Below, piece by piece: positions 1 to 11,711 of a stretch of DNA of 64,000 nt. This DNA comes from Gnetum montanum. Taxonomy: Eukaryota > Streptophyta > Gnetopsida > Gnetales > Gnetaceae. The notes below the pieces were generated by a model. It saw only the letters and a list, made by a program, of their open reading frames with translations, had not been told where the DNA came from and did not search any database. The stretch covers positions 1,426,589 through 1,490,588 of the forward strand of contig MNCI01027496.1 of NCBI GenBank assembly GCA_015680685.1. Reading direction: 5' to 3'. Positions within the stretch are counted from its first letter, which is position 1, and every line of letters begins with the position of its first letter. The position numbers and the translations under genes were made by a program.

Positions 1-328
1 TTACATTGCACACAACCGCACGCCGCAACAACACACACACATACTCACATTAACTACTGAGTTATTTGGAGGTATCTGGGCCTTGGTGTTGCCAGAGACC
101 AGCGGGCACCTAAATCCTGTTCGAGGACACTCGTTGGCGATCGCGTCCCAAACGATCGCCAACAATAACCCACAAACATACCATCCTTCAAATTCATCTA
201 CATCTCTCACACCAATAGCTTCATTAACACCTGCTCCAGCAATGTAAGGGGAACTCCCCACTTAACCGTAGCAACATAATGCCACAAGGGCTGTAAATCC
301 TCAACCCACTGTTAGTTCTAACAATCGT

Positions 329-1046
329 ATGAATAAAAGACCTTTCTTCAAAACCAATAGTCCAACCAAGCCCTTACAACCACAAGTGGTTGAACCTCCA
401 AACGCCTCCCCATCAAATAAATCTTCAAATCTCCCTTCGAACCAAACACCAAGCTCAACGCATACAGTTATGTTAACACATGCCATTACTGATTGGATCA
501 AGGTTGGCCACCTTCCCAAGAAATTATCTAATCTTGGAAGCCCTCTAATCTATCTCCAAATCACTGGGAATGAGCCATGAAAATATCTTCTAGATTTAGG
601 TTATGGAGTCAACTTAATATCACAAGAAATGTACAAAGCCTGGAACCTACCTCCATTAAAGAAGAGCAATATTTTCCTAGAGCTATCTGACTAGTCTGGG
701 ACTGGTCGAGGACATCATCACCACTATGTGTGAATGGTCGTACCCAGTTGATTTCCTAGTGATACAAGTGAATAATGGTAAAGGGGACTTCCCAATAATA
801 ATGGGAAGGGCATGGGTAAGTACTATAGATGCATGCCTAGGAATCTGTAATCTTTCCCTGGAAATATCTAAGGAGAACACTTTTGGAAAGATCAAGAAGA
901 AGAAGGTTCCATGCATTGCATACAATGATACAAGGTGCAATTGCGTGCAAAGATCATGGGTTGTGCAAAGTTTAGCATTGCTTGCATGCAACCAGTGTGC
1001 ACAAAACATTAACATACAAAAGTGCCTATATGCAGCAACCACATGA
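329..1046 (+). pseudogene. pol: Retroelement aspartic protease region (element A)
   Basis: A gag-protease linker rich in Pro, Ser and Asn leads into a retropepsin-like domain. The conserved block around MLTHAITDWIK and LGSPLIYLQITG precedes the active-site loop, which reads LLDLGYGVNLIS, so the expected D-S/T-G is D-L-G. An in-frame TGA lies just before it (about 578-580). The C-terminal half of the fold, with IIMGRAW and LSLEISKEN, continues after a frame change from about 726. The same region occurs in element C (about 23640-24269), D-inner (43059-43557) and E (59018-59621). No copy keeps a canonical catalytic triad, so all are dead. Confidence 0.75.
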
Positions 1047-1481
1047 CAAGAAGACATCCAGTGGCTGATAGCTGATCAAGAGAGAAACTTACTAATGTGC
1101 ATGGAACTAACTGAGGGAATAATTTACGCTTACATTGAAAGCATAGATACACTAGATCAAGTCCACTGTCAACTTCCAAGCCTTAACCTTGGAAACATCA
1201 ACTGGGGGAAGTTGGAAATTCCTGAAAAAATTCAAAGAAGAGCCCCTAGAATTGAAATCATTGCCCACTAGTAATATATGATTATTGAAAATGGAAAACT
1301 GGTAATCATCAACATAAGACTTGCTTCCAAACAAAAAGGAAGACTGCTAAAAGTAATAAACAAGTGGTCAAAAGCCTTTGCCTGGTCATATCCCAAATTA
1401 ACTAGAATAGATCCTAGGATATGCCAGCATAGGATTTACATTGACCCCTCCATGAAATCTCGAAAATAACTACAGAGGTGA

Positions 1482-2765
1482 TTGAACCCAAAATTGAAGC
1501 AAGTAGTAAAAGACAAAATAGAACAGCTTCTTAAGGCTGGGTTCATATATCCCATTGTTGATAGCGAATGGATTAGCCCTCTAGTAATTGTGCCTAAAAA
1601 GGAAGGCAAATGGAGGGTGTGCATAGATTTTAAGCTTCTGAACATGGCAAAATTTAAGGATCACTTTCTGTTGTCGTTCGTTGACCAAGTCTTAGACACC
1701 ATATCAAGGCAACACTATTACAGTTTCCTGGATGGCTATAGCAGATACAACCAAATATAGATAGCCCTAGAAGACCAAGCCAAGACAACGTTCACCAGTC
1801 CTTGGGGAATGTTTGCATATAAACAAATGTCATTTGGCTTATGTAATGCTCTTGTCATGTTTCAACGCCTAGTTCTAAGCATATTCCAACAGCAAATAGG
1901 GAATGAAGTGGAAGTCTTTATGGATGACTTCTCCACCTATGGAACAAGTTTTGATCAAGCCTTGGACCGATTAGAGCAAGTGCTGAAAAGATGTGTAGAA
2001 ACCAATCTAAGGCTCAACTGGTAGAAAAGCCATTTAATGGTCCAAGAAGGCATAGTACTTGGGCATAAGGTTTCACATGCAGGAATAAAGGTAGATACAT
2101 ATAAAATTAGGGTTATCCAAGGAATCACCTATCAAACGGAAACTTTCAAAGACATTTGGTCAATCCTTGGACACACTAGCTACTATAGGAGATTCATTGA
2201 GAACTTCTCCAAGATTTCCAAACCATTGGTAGAGCTAACAAAGAAGGACATACCTTTTGGGTGGACCAGGGAATGTGAACGAGCATTCCAAACCCTGAAA
2301 CAAAAGCTAGTAGAAACTCCCATTCTACAAGCTCTTAACTGGTCCAGGCCATTCCACATCATGACTAATGCATCCAATTATGCCTTAGGAGCTGTACTTA
2401 CATAGTTAGATGACCAAAAATACCCTTACTACATCCATTGTGCAAGTAGAAGTATCGCCGGTGCATAACTTAACTACACAACTACAAAGAAAGAATTAAT
2501 GGCTATAGTGTTTGCATTGGATAAGTTTAGGCACTATGTGTTAGGTTACAAAGTGTTCATCCACATGGATCATAGTGCAATCTGGTTCCTCATGAACAAG
2601 CCAACGGTTAGCCCTTGTATTATATAATGGCTAGTAATTCTATAGGAGTTCAATCTAACGATGATCAATCGAAAAGGCACTAAGAACATAGTTGTAGATC
2701 ATTTATCTCGGTTGTGCTAGGATAGCAAAGAGGATGAATATGTAATGTTTGATCATTTTCCTAAT
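1482..2765 (+). pseudogene. pol: Reverse transcriptase and RNase H (element A)
   Basis: A near-complete Ty3/gypsy RT can be read through several stops. It starts with an LKQVVKDKIEQLLKAGFIYP-type lead, then SEWISPLVIVPKKEGKWRVC, the catalytic FMDD at 1917-1928, the GIVLGHKVS turn and the YYRRFIENFSKISKPL connection. RNase H follows with PFHIMTNASNYALGAVL and HYVLGYKVFIHMDHSAIWFL. The first RNase H aspartate is Asn here (TNAS; copy E has IDAS). In-frame stops include positions near 1758, 2022 and 2403. The catalytic RT aspartates are intact, so decay is by stops rather than active-site loss. Confidence 0.9.
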
Positions 2766-2879
2766 GAAGCCCTCTTTTCTAGTGTAGTGAATAACCAACT
2801 ATCTACGGTGACAAACTGGTATAGTAGCATTCTCACCTATCTCCTTACTCAAAAAACACCATAGGAGCTGGACCTTAGG

Positions 2880-4034
2880 AAGAAACAACAGTTTCTTCAC
2901 AGAGCCAGGTACTTCATGGAGATCAATGGACAACTTTACAAAGTCTGTCCTGATGGCTTGGTTCGATGGTGCATGCTCGAGGTAGACCAACTGAGAGTTC
3001 TCCAAGATTCTCATGAGGGCCATTGTGGGATATGCAGGGAGACAAATGGCTACTATGATCTTACTTGCAGGATATTACTGGCCAACATTATTTCAAGATG
3101 CCCATCAATTTGTCTGATCTTGTGAGCACTGTCAACGTGATGGGGGAATGACTACTAAAATGCAGGATCCGCAACAATGGATTCAACCATTAGAACCCTT
3201 CGACATTTGGGAAATAGACTTTATGGGGCCCATACACCAATGTCCAATGGAAAAGCTTACATTGTAGTTGCCATAGACTATTTAACAAAATGAGCTGAAG
3301 CGGCTGCTATTAAAGACTACATATCATTTACAGCTACATGATTTGTGCAACAACAAATCGTAAATAGGTTTGGTGTGCCACGTGCACTTATTACGGATAA
3401 TGGAACACACTTCACAAGTGCAACTTTTTGAAAGTTAATGCAATGCTTAGGGGTTGAACATAAATTGACTACACCTTATCATCCCCAAGCTAACGGACAA
3501 GCCAAGGTCACCAATAGGAAGATCACTAAAATATTAACTAGGACAATTAGCAAGTATAGGGTAGATTGGAGCACTAAACTGAATGATGCTCTTTGGGCAT
3601 ACTGCTCCACCTAGAAACTCCCTATAGGCTACTCTCCCTATGAGTTAGTGTACGGAAAGCTTCCAACGCTTCCGATTCAAACTAAGCTCCATACACTATC
3701 AACAGCTTGTGACCTCCACCTCAATCTTGATCTAGCACAAAAGCAAAGGTTGGAAACTTTAAATGTGCTAGACGAAAACCAATTAGCTGCCCTGTCATCA
3801 AATGAGTTGCACAAGGCATATAACAAGCAACATCATGACTTGAATATTTGAAAGGTTAAGTATCAACCAAGAGATAAGGTTCTATACTGGAACCCCACAC
3901 ATGTGCCACAATGCACAAAATTTCAAACACTGTGGGAAGGACCTTGCATTATTCATGCAACCTTTCCTTCAAGGGCCATGACCATATACAAACATGAGAG
4001 CCCTGATAAGAGATTGTTAGTCAATGTGCAATAA
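2880..4034 (+). pseudogene. pol: Integrase (element A)
   Basis: The integrase starts with an HHCC zinc-binding region (HEGHCG, then CEHCQRDGG after a frame change near 3060). The DDE core has EIDFMGP for the first Asp and ITDNGTHF for the second. At the expected catalytic Glu the sequence reads NGQAKV, a Lys. The C-terminal part includes the YHPQANGQ and GYSPYELVYG blocks and ends with a basic segment and LLVNVQ before a TAA at 4032-4034. Several stops and at least one frameshift break it. The C-terminal end gives a clean boundary with the trailing non-coding region. Confidence 0.88.
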
Positions 4035-5780
4035 ACCAAAACCCTTCCATGAATTTAGAATGGTCAGTACACATAATACCTCTGAGAAGGACGACCCTAC
4101 TCACTATTTCAAATCTCCTCCTTCCAACTCAGTCATGGGGGAGACAGCCACCTCTGCTAACCATTTGAGGCCCTTAGTTCCTTTTTAAGTTTTTGTTTTA
4201 CACATTTTTGTTTTATAAATTTCTTTAATTTTTCTTGTTTTTATTTTGCAACATCGTTTATACTTTCTCATTTCCTTGTGTGACTGAAACTAAGGAAGGA
4301 CTCAAGGACTAAAAAGGGTGTGACTTAAAAGGGATTTGATGCATTTTTATTTTTATTTTGCTATTCTCTTGAGTTCTTGGATGTTTTCTTCTTGAGTTTT
4401 TCTTACCATTCCAACATTGCTCCATTATCGGGAAGCTGAGCTAATAAAAATAAGTCTTTGCATGGTATGGTTCTCACACAAAAGCAAAAAAAAAAAAACA
4501 TAGTGAGAATTCAAAGCACACCCCTTAGACAAAATAATCATCTGGGCTACAAGCACTAGTTATGGAACTAAACAGACATGTTCCCTCTAACTAAGGCCCT
4601 TTCTCACTTCCTACTTCTCCCTTTCTCATTTTCCTTGGAATGGTGTTGACTCTTTGGCAGCAGCATTTTTGTTACTTCAAGTGGATGGATTGGCCAAGTG
4701 TGTTAATGCGAAGTCACTAGATGTGGATTGTTTGAGGCTAGATTTGGAATGAGATCTACTCAGTGACATTAACCATAAATACACAAGGGGCTATACACCA
4801 CCTTGTTCTTGGGATTCTATTCCATTCTCTTCTTCCCATCATTCTTTCTCCATTTCCCACTTCATTGTTGGTTGTATCAGTAGTCTATATTTTGGTTTAT
4901 TGTTTTCTCTTTGGTGGATTCTTGTGGTTCAGTCTTTAACTCTTGCTTCCAAATGACATTTCCAGAGCCTACAGACTCTTTGAATGTTGGTTTGTCAAGG
5001 CATAAAGGGCATGAGCCTACTTTGGGGAGTACACATTGGCATTCCTATTTGGTGCATTAGTTAACTTCTTTCCCTTAAACATTTCTGCAATTAACATTTT
5101 TTTTGTTGTTGTTTTGTTTCATTCCCATCTCTGACGTCCATTTTATCGACATTGTCATTGTTTCTTTTTCTCCATCTTTTTTATTCCTTATCTTTTTCTA
5201 TTCTATCGCTACTAGAGGATCGCTCTTAGTCATGGGGGTCCTGGTCCAATTTTTTCAATTTTTCCTTACCCCTACACCTTGGGTAGTCACCAGTGTTATA
5301 TCTCTATAATTCGTATTGGCCATATCACAACTCAACCAATGGATCTTACACTGAGACAAGGTATCAACTATATTGTGATTTACTTATCCTTGCTCATATG
5401 TGACTGTGTTGTGTGTGCATATGGCAATCATACAACAATGGACTAAACCTAGAGGAAACACTCAGAATGGACTTGTGCTAGAACGGTTGTGCAAAGAACA
5501 AGACTGATGACGTGGTTATGGATGGACAATAGAAGGCATAATCTTAGTGTCAATAGTAACTCGTCTTCTCCTTTTCTCTCTCTCTCTCTCTTCTCTCTCA
5601 GTTGCTAAATACGACTGGATGTCAATTGTCTATAGTATTCACTCTTGTAGTCATGAATACTAATTTTACCATGTATTGTAATGTTGATCCATTCACATGT
5701 CATCCCATTCATCATTAGTTGTCATTCAAGTCAATAATCCCATACCTTCCCAATATTTTGTAAGGAACTCAAGGATGAAT
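4035..5780 (+). other. Non-coding region between integrase and 3' LTR (element A)
   Basis: No gene is seen. The stretch opens with a polypurine-like TCAGTCATGGGGGAGA about 95 bases after the pol stop, then T-rich sequence. It includes a poly-A microsatellite near 4486-4499 inside a hairpin-like context, a CT run at about 5575-5600, and a hydrophobic but unconserved frame at 5103-5309. Counterparts exist at 27242-28850 (C), 38600-40200 (D, reversed) and 53527-55078 (E, reversed), so the block belongs to the element. A second TCATGGGGG lies near 5230. Confidence 0.6.
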
Positions 5781-5801
5781 TTTTATTCAGTCATGGGGGT
5801 G
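5781..5801 (+). promoter_or_regulatory. Polypurine tract of element A
   Basis: TTATTCAGTCATGGGGGTG lies directly before the LTR start TGATGAACC. The same layout precedes the LTRs at 10872 and 32515 on the plus strand and, reversed, at 35005 and 52005. This is the expected priming site for plus-strand DNA synthesis. Confidence 0.7.
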
Positions 5802-6530
5802 TGATGAACCACGATATCGTGTACGTGATATCGTGTACGCAATATCACATCCACCATGCAATATCGTATCCTACCTCATCTTCTATAAATAAGAGGCAAT
5901 GCCCTTGGTTCCAATAGCATTAAATTTAGACCCATAGCCAAACTCTTGCAGTTTTTTCATTCTAGAGTTAGAATTATTTCTGTGTGCCCACAATAGGATT
6001 CATAGAGTGAACGGATCTTTATTTGAGCAATTTGTACCTGAGCACAATTTTGTGTATGAAAATAAAGATGAACTTTATGATAAACCTTGTAACATACAGA
6101 TTAAGCTAATTAGTAATTAATGATTGTTTAACAATTTCCTAGTTAATTAATATCTCTCTCAACCTTCAACCCCCTTAGTTAAATACACTCAGTACGACCG
6201 CTTCAAGCATGCGTGTAGCGCTTGGTAACCCAATAATGATTAGCGTTTGGTAACCCCAACAGCATTGCACTAGTTCAGGATGTGTACAGCAAGTGGGAAT
6301 AGATACTGGTGTTAGGAACATTTAGAAACTAGTTAATGAATAGTTAGTGTAAGTTAGCCACTTAGTTCTCTCTCCCTCTCCTCTATTAGCAAAAGACATA
6401 AAAAATACAAAAGCTATAAAAATCATATACCTCAAGCTTACTTAACCATACAACCGTGACAATACAAGTTTGGGAAGACAACGATTGATTAACCCTAAGT
6501 GTTCCATTATGGCACATAAGCACTTGATCC
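5802..6530 (+). repeat. LTR, truncated at its 3' end (element A)
   Basis: It begins TGATGAACC and carries GATATC palindromes (two intact, others decayed) upstream of a TATA box (CTATAAATAAG, near 5884). It then follows the solo LTR at 7360-8326 until about the block AAGTGTTCCAT (6500-6510). The last roughly 110-120 bases, ending in CTCATCA in other copies, are missing. At about 6520-6530 the sequence changes to the leader of an ORF3 region. The exact break is uncertain by about 20 bases. Confidence 0.75.
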
Positions 6531-6871
6531 TAACCATTTATCCAAATCAATCTATTCTTCAACCTTGTAGCTCTCAAAGGTAAGCTCTTAGTCATGGGGG
6601 CTACAAATCTACCATTTTTGACAGAAAAGTATCTACCATTTTTCTAACTCACACAAAGGTTTAACTAGGAAATCAACATTTAAACATCAAATTACAGAAG
6701 TTAAACCCTTCCAACAAGCTCCGGTGACACTTATAATAAAAATTAACTAATAAAATAATCAATCTACCATGGTCCAATGGTAGCCAAGCGTAACTACTTA
6801 ACAAGATAAGAATCCAAGTATTTTAAGTTACACATTCTATCTACTAATCCATGGATGTGTTTTCATCACAA

Positions 6872-9800
6872 ATGACACCAAAAGGCAAACACATGCAATA
6901 AGGAGAATCATCTCAACCAAGGGAGAAATAGGTAAGAACAAGGGGCAAAGAATAGGCCCAGGAAGAATCAATTACAACTCATTCCGCAAGACCTCTTAGG
7001 GAAGAGCTAAAGTGAAGTCTATTCATCAGATTCCATAACAAGTGGCAGCAACAAAACATTACCATTGGGACAAGGCACCAACTCAATAAGAAAACCTTAA
7101 GGTGACATTGCTCCAGGATTTGAACTTTGGCTCTTTCTTGAAGCATGCACCTAAAGAGGTACAAGACCATTTTAAGACCTCTCTCATGTGGCCAATTATC
7201 AGTTCCAGTGGGGAGTGGCATATGAGAGAGATGTTCCTATTTTGAAACAATAGGTAGGCTAGCTCAATGCTCAAAATCAAGGACATTTTAGTATCCTACT
7301 TGGTGCAAGCCATTGTAGAGGCACTTGGGTTGCTTTAAACTAGGGAAAATCTTGCTAAGTGATGAGACGTGATATCGCATGAGCTGCGATATCGCATCCC
7401 ATGTGATATCGTGTACGCGATATCGCATCGTCCCTGCGATATCACGTACGCGATATCGCAGTCTGTCGCCAAATCTATAAATCAGAGGTGGCACCCCTCA
7501 TTTCTCATCCTAGGCTAGAAGTAGCGAAGCTCTGGCAGTTTAATCACTCCAAAGATAGAATTTTTCCATGTTCCTGCAGTAGGAGTCCCCAACTGAATGG
7601 ATCTTTATTCGAGCAACTTTGTACCTGAACGCAAGTTGTGTATGGCAATAAAGACGAGCTTTGTGGATAAACCTTGCAGTGAATTGAATAGGTTTATTTA
7701 ATGTCATTTATTGTTTTCCTAGTAACACGACATGAGTACGACTTGGTTACAAGCATTGATGAATGTGTACGGCTAACCAAGGAATCAGCTACTCATCATG
7801 ATTAGATTCTCTCACCCTTATCTCCTAGAATGTGGGATGAGTACGACTTGATTACGAGCATCTACAGATGTGTATGGCTAGTCAAGGAATCAGCTACTTA
7901 TCACACTTAGGCTAGTTAGGTGCCTCAGTACGACCACTTCGAGCACGTGCGCTACGTGTGGGGATCCCAATAACAATTAGCATTTGGTAGCCACAGTTGC
8001 ATAGTTCAGGGTGTGTACGGGAAGTGGGAATGAATGCTGATGCTAGGTAATTTAGACTTAGGATATTAGTTAGAATTAGTTAGTTTTCTCAACCCTTCGC
8101 TCTTAGCATAGAAGACATAAAACCATAAAAGACCAAAAAAATCATATACCTCGGACTTACTTAACCATACATCATGACAACAATAGGTAAGTCTGGGAAG
8201 ACAATGAATGATTAACCCCAAGTGTTCCATGGGGCGTTTAGGCATTTAGTCTGTGGAGTTTGACCGGATTGTGCGTGCTATGCTCGTTTTGTATGGTTGA
8301 GTGTAGGGATACCTCCCCACTCCTCACTAAGATTCCAATGTAGGTGGACCCCAACATCAAAAAGGAATGGATTTAGTGATGTTATGCTATTGACTGCAAG
8401 GAGTACAAGACACTCACACCAGAAAAAAGAATCCACTATAAGATTGTAACCTTTCACTTAAATCCCATCATAAGGCCCAGCAGTATCACTACAATTTTTT
8501 CTTGGGCATGTACTACTCTAAGTGGGAGATTCCCGGTTAACCTTCCATAGCTGATCTATCTAGAGATAGAGAAGTGATTCAAGGAGAATGAACGTGAAAG
8601 GAAAGCACTCCCCTTTCCATGCCTCATTAGAAAACTATGTTGAAGGGGAGAAATAGCCTGCTATACTAATAATGCTATCTAAAACACTAATCACTAATTG
8701 GATGGAGATAATAAGGGATTAAACACTTGCAAAAATAAACCAAGAAGAGGAGAAATAATCATCATCTTCACCTACCACTTAGAAAATTATGTCATACATC
8801 ACTACAAAATCCCAATGATTGCATGAGTACCAAGAATGGCTCTTGAGTGAGTAAGAACAATAGGAAGGCACAAGTGGTGGACACCCATCTATGTATCAAC
8901 TAGTGATGAGTCACCTGAATGAGGTGTCCTGAACTATTAGCTAGATGCAAGGAGGTGGATCTATTTTCTCTGCCCAATGAATGCAATTGTTCATGAAGTT
9001 AAATCCTAGAGCTAGGGAGGTAATAGTATCTCTCTCAGAATAGCAACAACTACCAAAAATTTTTGGAAATGCTGCTACCTTCTTAGTATGCTTACAGCAG
9101 GATGAGGAAATGGTACTAGTGATGTAGCACTAAGGGCAAGAAACAATAGCAAAGGTGGTTGCTAATAGAATTGCTAAAACACTTAATGCACTTGCGACAT
9201 TTATTCCAGACATCACTACACTTAAAGATGTGTAGACATCAATAGGGATCATAAGTAATAGATTAAGTGCAAAATAGCATGAACAACTCCTAGACTGACT
9301 AGTAGGAACCAAGCAACCGCTTCCAGATGTTTTTGACCTTCCAAATAGTATAGCTATAATCCAATCAAAGCTACTAGAGGCAAGGAGAAAAAATACTCTA
9401 TTGAAAGGCCAACTTAAAATAGCCAAGGAGCTAACTGAATGCTTGGCTACAGAAGTTGTCAAATTAAGAGCCCAAATTGCTAATCTTACATTTCTCAACC
9501 TAGCACTAATAAGAGATGAGCTCTTGAACAGCTTCACACCAAGTTAAAAGGGGTTGAGGATGTAATGGAGATAGTAGTGTTTTATCAATCCTTGGTAGAG
9601 GCCACCTAGCATAAAATTCAGAAGGCCTTGGATTTGACTAACCAAGAGAATGTGTAGTTGACTATAAAAAAACCATCGCTTGTGAAATGTTGATGTACAT
9701 AAACAATAATTAACTGATTTTATCCATCAACAATAGGAGCAACTAGCCAAAGCAAACACAGAGTTAAGGAGATTGGTAGTTGAGAATAGAAATCTCTCCA

Positions 9801-10648
9801 TGGACGAGGTTCGTGTGCTTCGCTAAAATACTACAATAGAGGTAGCCACTCGGAAATCATAGGCTCATAAATTTGAGAGAGTCAAGGATCACTATAAAGA
9901 CTAGGTTAGCCTACATAATGAAGTAAATGAGAAACATATTCAAGTGGTGAAGGCAAAGATGACCGAGACCCTCCAGCAACTTGAATAAGGACATGAATTA
10001 TGGTAGTCCATCATTAATGGGATTAATCAATACAATAAACTAGACATTTTCATAAAGGAGTTGCAGATAGAGGAAATGACTGAATATATGAATCTTGCTA
10101 ATCTCCGATATGAAAACCTAGCTATGTTGACTACTAAATAATCATAGTCAGAATTGGAAAAGCAAGTGGCCAGCTCACACTCATTGTACAAGGATGCGTT
10201 CAAGCATCACAAGGACACTAAGCAAAAGCTTATAGTTGTAAACATTGAACTTGAGGTTCTCAAGGGTAAATACACTGGTCAAAGATCTACTACCGAGAGC
10301 CTGGCCAAAAGAATGAATGACTACTAGGAGCTATAGAATGTAGTAAAGGCATTTGATGTTGAACGTAAACAATTTGCTATCGAGTTCATCAATGTTCAGG
10401 AGCTATTCCCAGTAATGCCCTATTCATGGGATATCCCCATTCCAGCCCACATTGACGATTCCACATAAATTGTGAATGATCCCTAAAGCAAGGATGAGAA
10501 GATAAAGACATTATTTGATGCCTTTTGCTTTCCATCAAAGGTAGTAACTGCAGCAGGATAGCCACAGCCACCTCAGCCACTATGCATGTCTAAAGCTAGT
10601 GAAGCTCCTTCAAAACCTTAGAAGTCTCCACCTCCTAGGATAGTTTGA
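6872..10648 (+). pseudogene. ORF3, coiled-coil protein in env-like position (element B)
   Basis: The start ATGACACCAAAA at 6872 is shared with the copy in element D (ATG at 38023, minus). Without the inserted LTR and one target duplication, the frame is about 935 codons, ending TGA at 10646-10648, with many stops and frameshifts. The first half has a conserved globular region seen around the LTR insertion. From about 9340 to 10370 the translation is a run of Leu, Glu, Lys and Gln with heptad-like spacing (for example KANTELRRLVVENRNLSMDE and KQKLIVVNIELEVLK), which suggests a long coiled coil. A Pro-rich tail follows with SWDIPIPAHIDDS. No signal peptide or clear membrane segment is seen. Function unknown. 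Confidence 0.65.
7360..8326 (+). repeat. Solo LTR with 5-bp target duplication
   Basis: A 967-bp LTR running from TGATGAGACG to CTCCTCA. It is flanked by perfect CTAAG duplications at 7355-7359 and 8327-8331, the mark of a single integration followed by LTR-LTR recombination. It lies inside ORF3 of element B, and the ORF3 homology resumes on the far side. Six GATATC palindromes sit in its first 120 bases, followed by a TATA box (TATAAAT at 7476-7482). It is close to the solo LTR at 56810-57755. Confidence 0.93.
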
Positions 10649-10871
10649 TCTTCTCAACTACCTTCATGCCATTAGAGGATGTGCTATCTAGTTTGAGTAG
10701 TCATTTCCTAGTGTTCAATTTTGTGTCATGAGCACCACAAATTTTTGTAATGATGTTGATCTATACACTCGGATACTCAGTTTTGCTATGTTCAAAGTCA
10801 AGTAATAATCCCATACCTTCCAAATTTTGTAAAGGAACTCAAGGACAAGTTTTCATTCAGTCATGGGGATA

Positions 10872-11711
10872 TGATGAAGTGTCAAAGTGTTGCATCGACA
10901 TAGCATTTTCTACATTTATGAGGTCTCATTGACACAACTCCACAATAAAGTCTATAAATATGTGCTCACCAACTATGTTTATGGGATGTCTTATCATCGT
11001 CATAGAAGAGCTCTTGAAATTTTGTCATTTGAGAGTTGGAATATTTTTCTGAGTGCCTATAGTAGGAGTTAGAAATTGTATGGATCTTTATTCGAGCACT
11101 GATGTACCTAAGCACACCACTGTGAATGACAACAAAGACAAGCCTTTTGATCAAACCTTGAAGCTCTTGGAATAGATTAATGATTTATTTCTACATTCAC
11201 TGTCTTCATTAGTTATGTGATTAATTAAGATAAACTATATTTTAATAGATTAATTAATTAAGCTAAATAGATTAAATGCATAAGTACGACCACTTTGAGC
11301 ATAACATACAATGCTTGGTAATCCCAATAGCACTTAAGGCTTGGTAGCCTAGCAGTGTTGTATGTATTCAAGATGTGTATGGAAAGTGGGACCGAATACT
11401 TATGTTAGGATAGTTAGTTATTAATTAGCAATTAGATTAGTTTAGTTAAATTGGTTCATAAATTGAGTTTCAAATTATTATTAATTATAGATGAATAAAA
11501 TATAAAATAATAAATATTATGTGCACAAATTACACTTAGCCATACAACTAAGCTTCACAAATTTAGTTGGGAAGACAAGAATCATCACAGTTAAGTTTCA
11601 TCTTTTAGAACCAGTGTACTTAGGAACTTAAGGTATGTAGAATTTGACCAGATTATGCATGAACACTTGTAATTCATATGGTTTAGCATAGGGTTTACTT
11701 GTTACTCATCA
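10872..11711 (+). repeat. 3' LTR of element B
   Basis: An 840-bp LTR from TGATGAAGT to TTACTCATCA, directly after the polypurine tract. A TATA-like CTATAAATAT lies near 10951. It lacks the GATATC array and is closest in layout to the LTRs of element C. The 5 bases after it are ATCAT; the matching upstream duplication would lie outside the window or has been deleted. Confidence 0.82.

Larger units (their letters stand above)
1..5801 (+). mobile_element. Element A: Athila-like Ty3/gypsy retrotransposon, 5' part outside the window
   Basis: This is the internal region of a degenerate LTR retrotransposon entered at the gag/protease boundary. Protease, reverse transcriptase, RNase H and integrase follow in Ty3/gypsy order, then about 1.75 kb of non-coding DNA and a polypurine tract. 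It differs from elements C and D in lacking the ORF3 block between integrase and LTR: the sequence at about 5640-5801 already matches the stretch that directly precedes the 3' LTR in the other copies (about 10725-10871). Stops and frameshifts occur throughout, so it cannot make a working polyprotein. Assignment to the Athila lineage rests on the FMDDFSTYG-type RT and on PBS sequences seen in its relatives; it is an inference from motif memory, not a database search. Confidence 0.85.
6531..10871 (+). mobile_element. Element B: 3' portion only (ORF3 region and PPT)
   Basis: The leader, ORF3, trailing region and polypurine tract match 29050-32514 of element C at moderate identity. Gag and pol are absent; the region starts abruptly at the truncated LTR of element A. 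A solo LTR interrupts it at 7360-8326. Its polypurine tract (TTCATTCAGTCATGGGGATA, about 10852-10871) directly abuts the LTR at 10872. The likely history is loss of a 5' LTR and gag-pol by deletion, but this is inferred. Confidence 0.7.

Noticed and set aside
5103-5309. Hydrophobic 68-codon frame as an envelope-like membrane protein
   Set aside because: It lies in T-rich non-coding DNA, and the matching part of element C (28596-28856) does not keep the same sequence or frame.
9130-9537. 135-codon minus-strand frame
   Set aside because: It is antisense to the coiled-coil part of ORF3 of element B, whose plus-strand reading is conserved in C and D.
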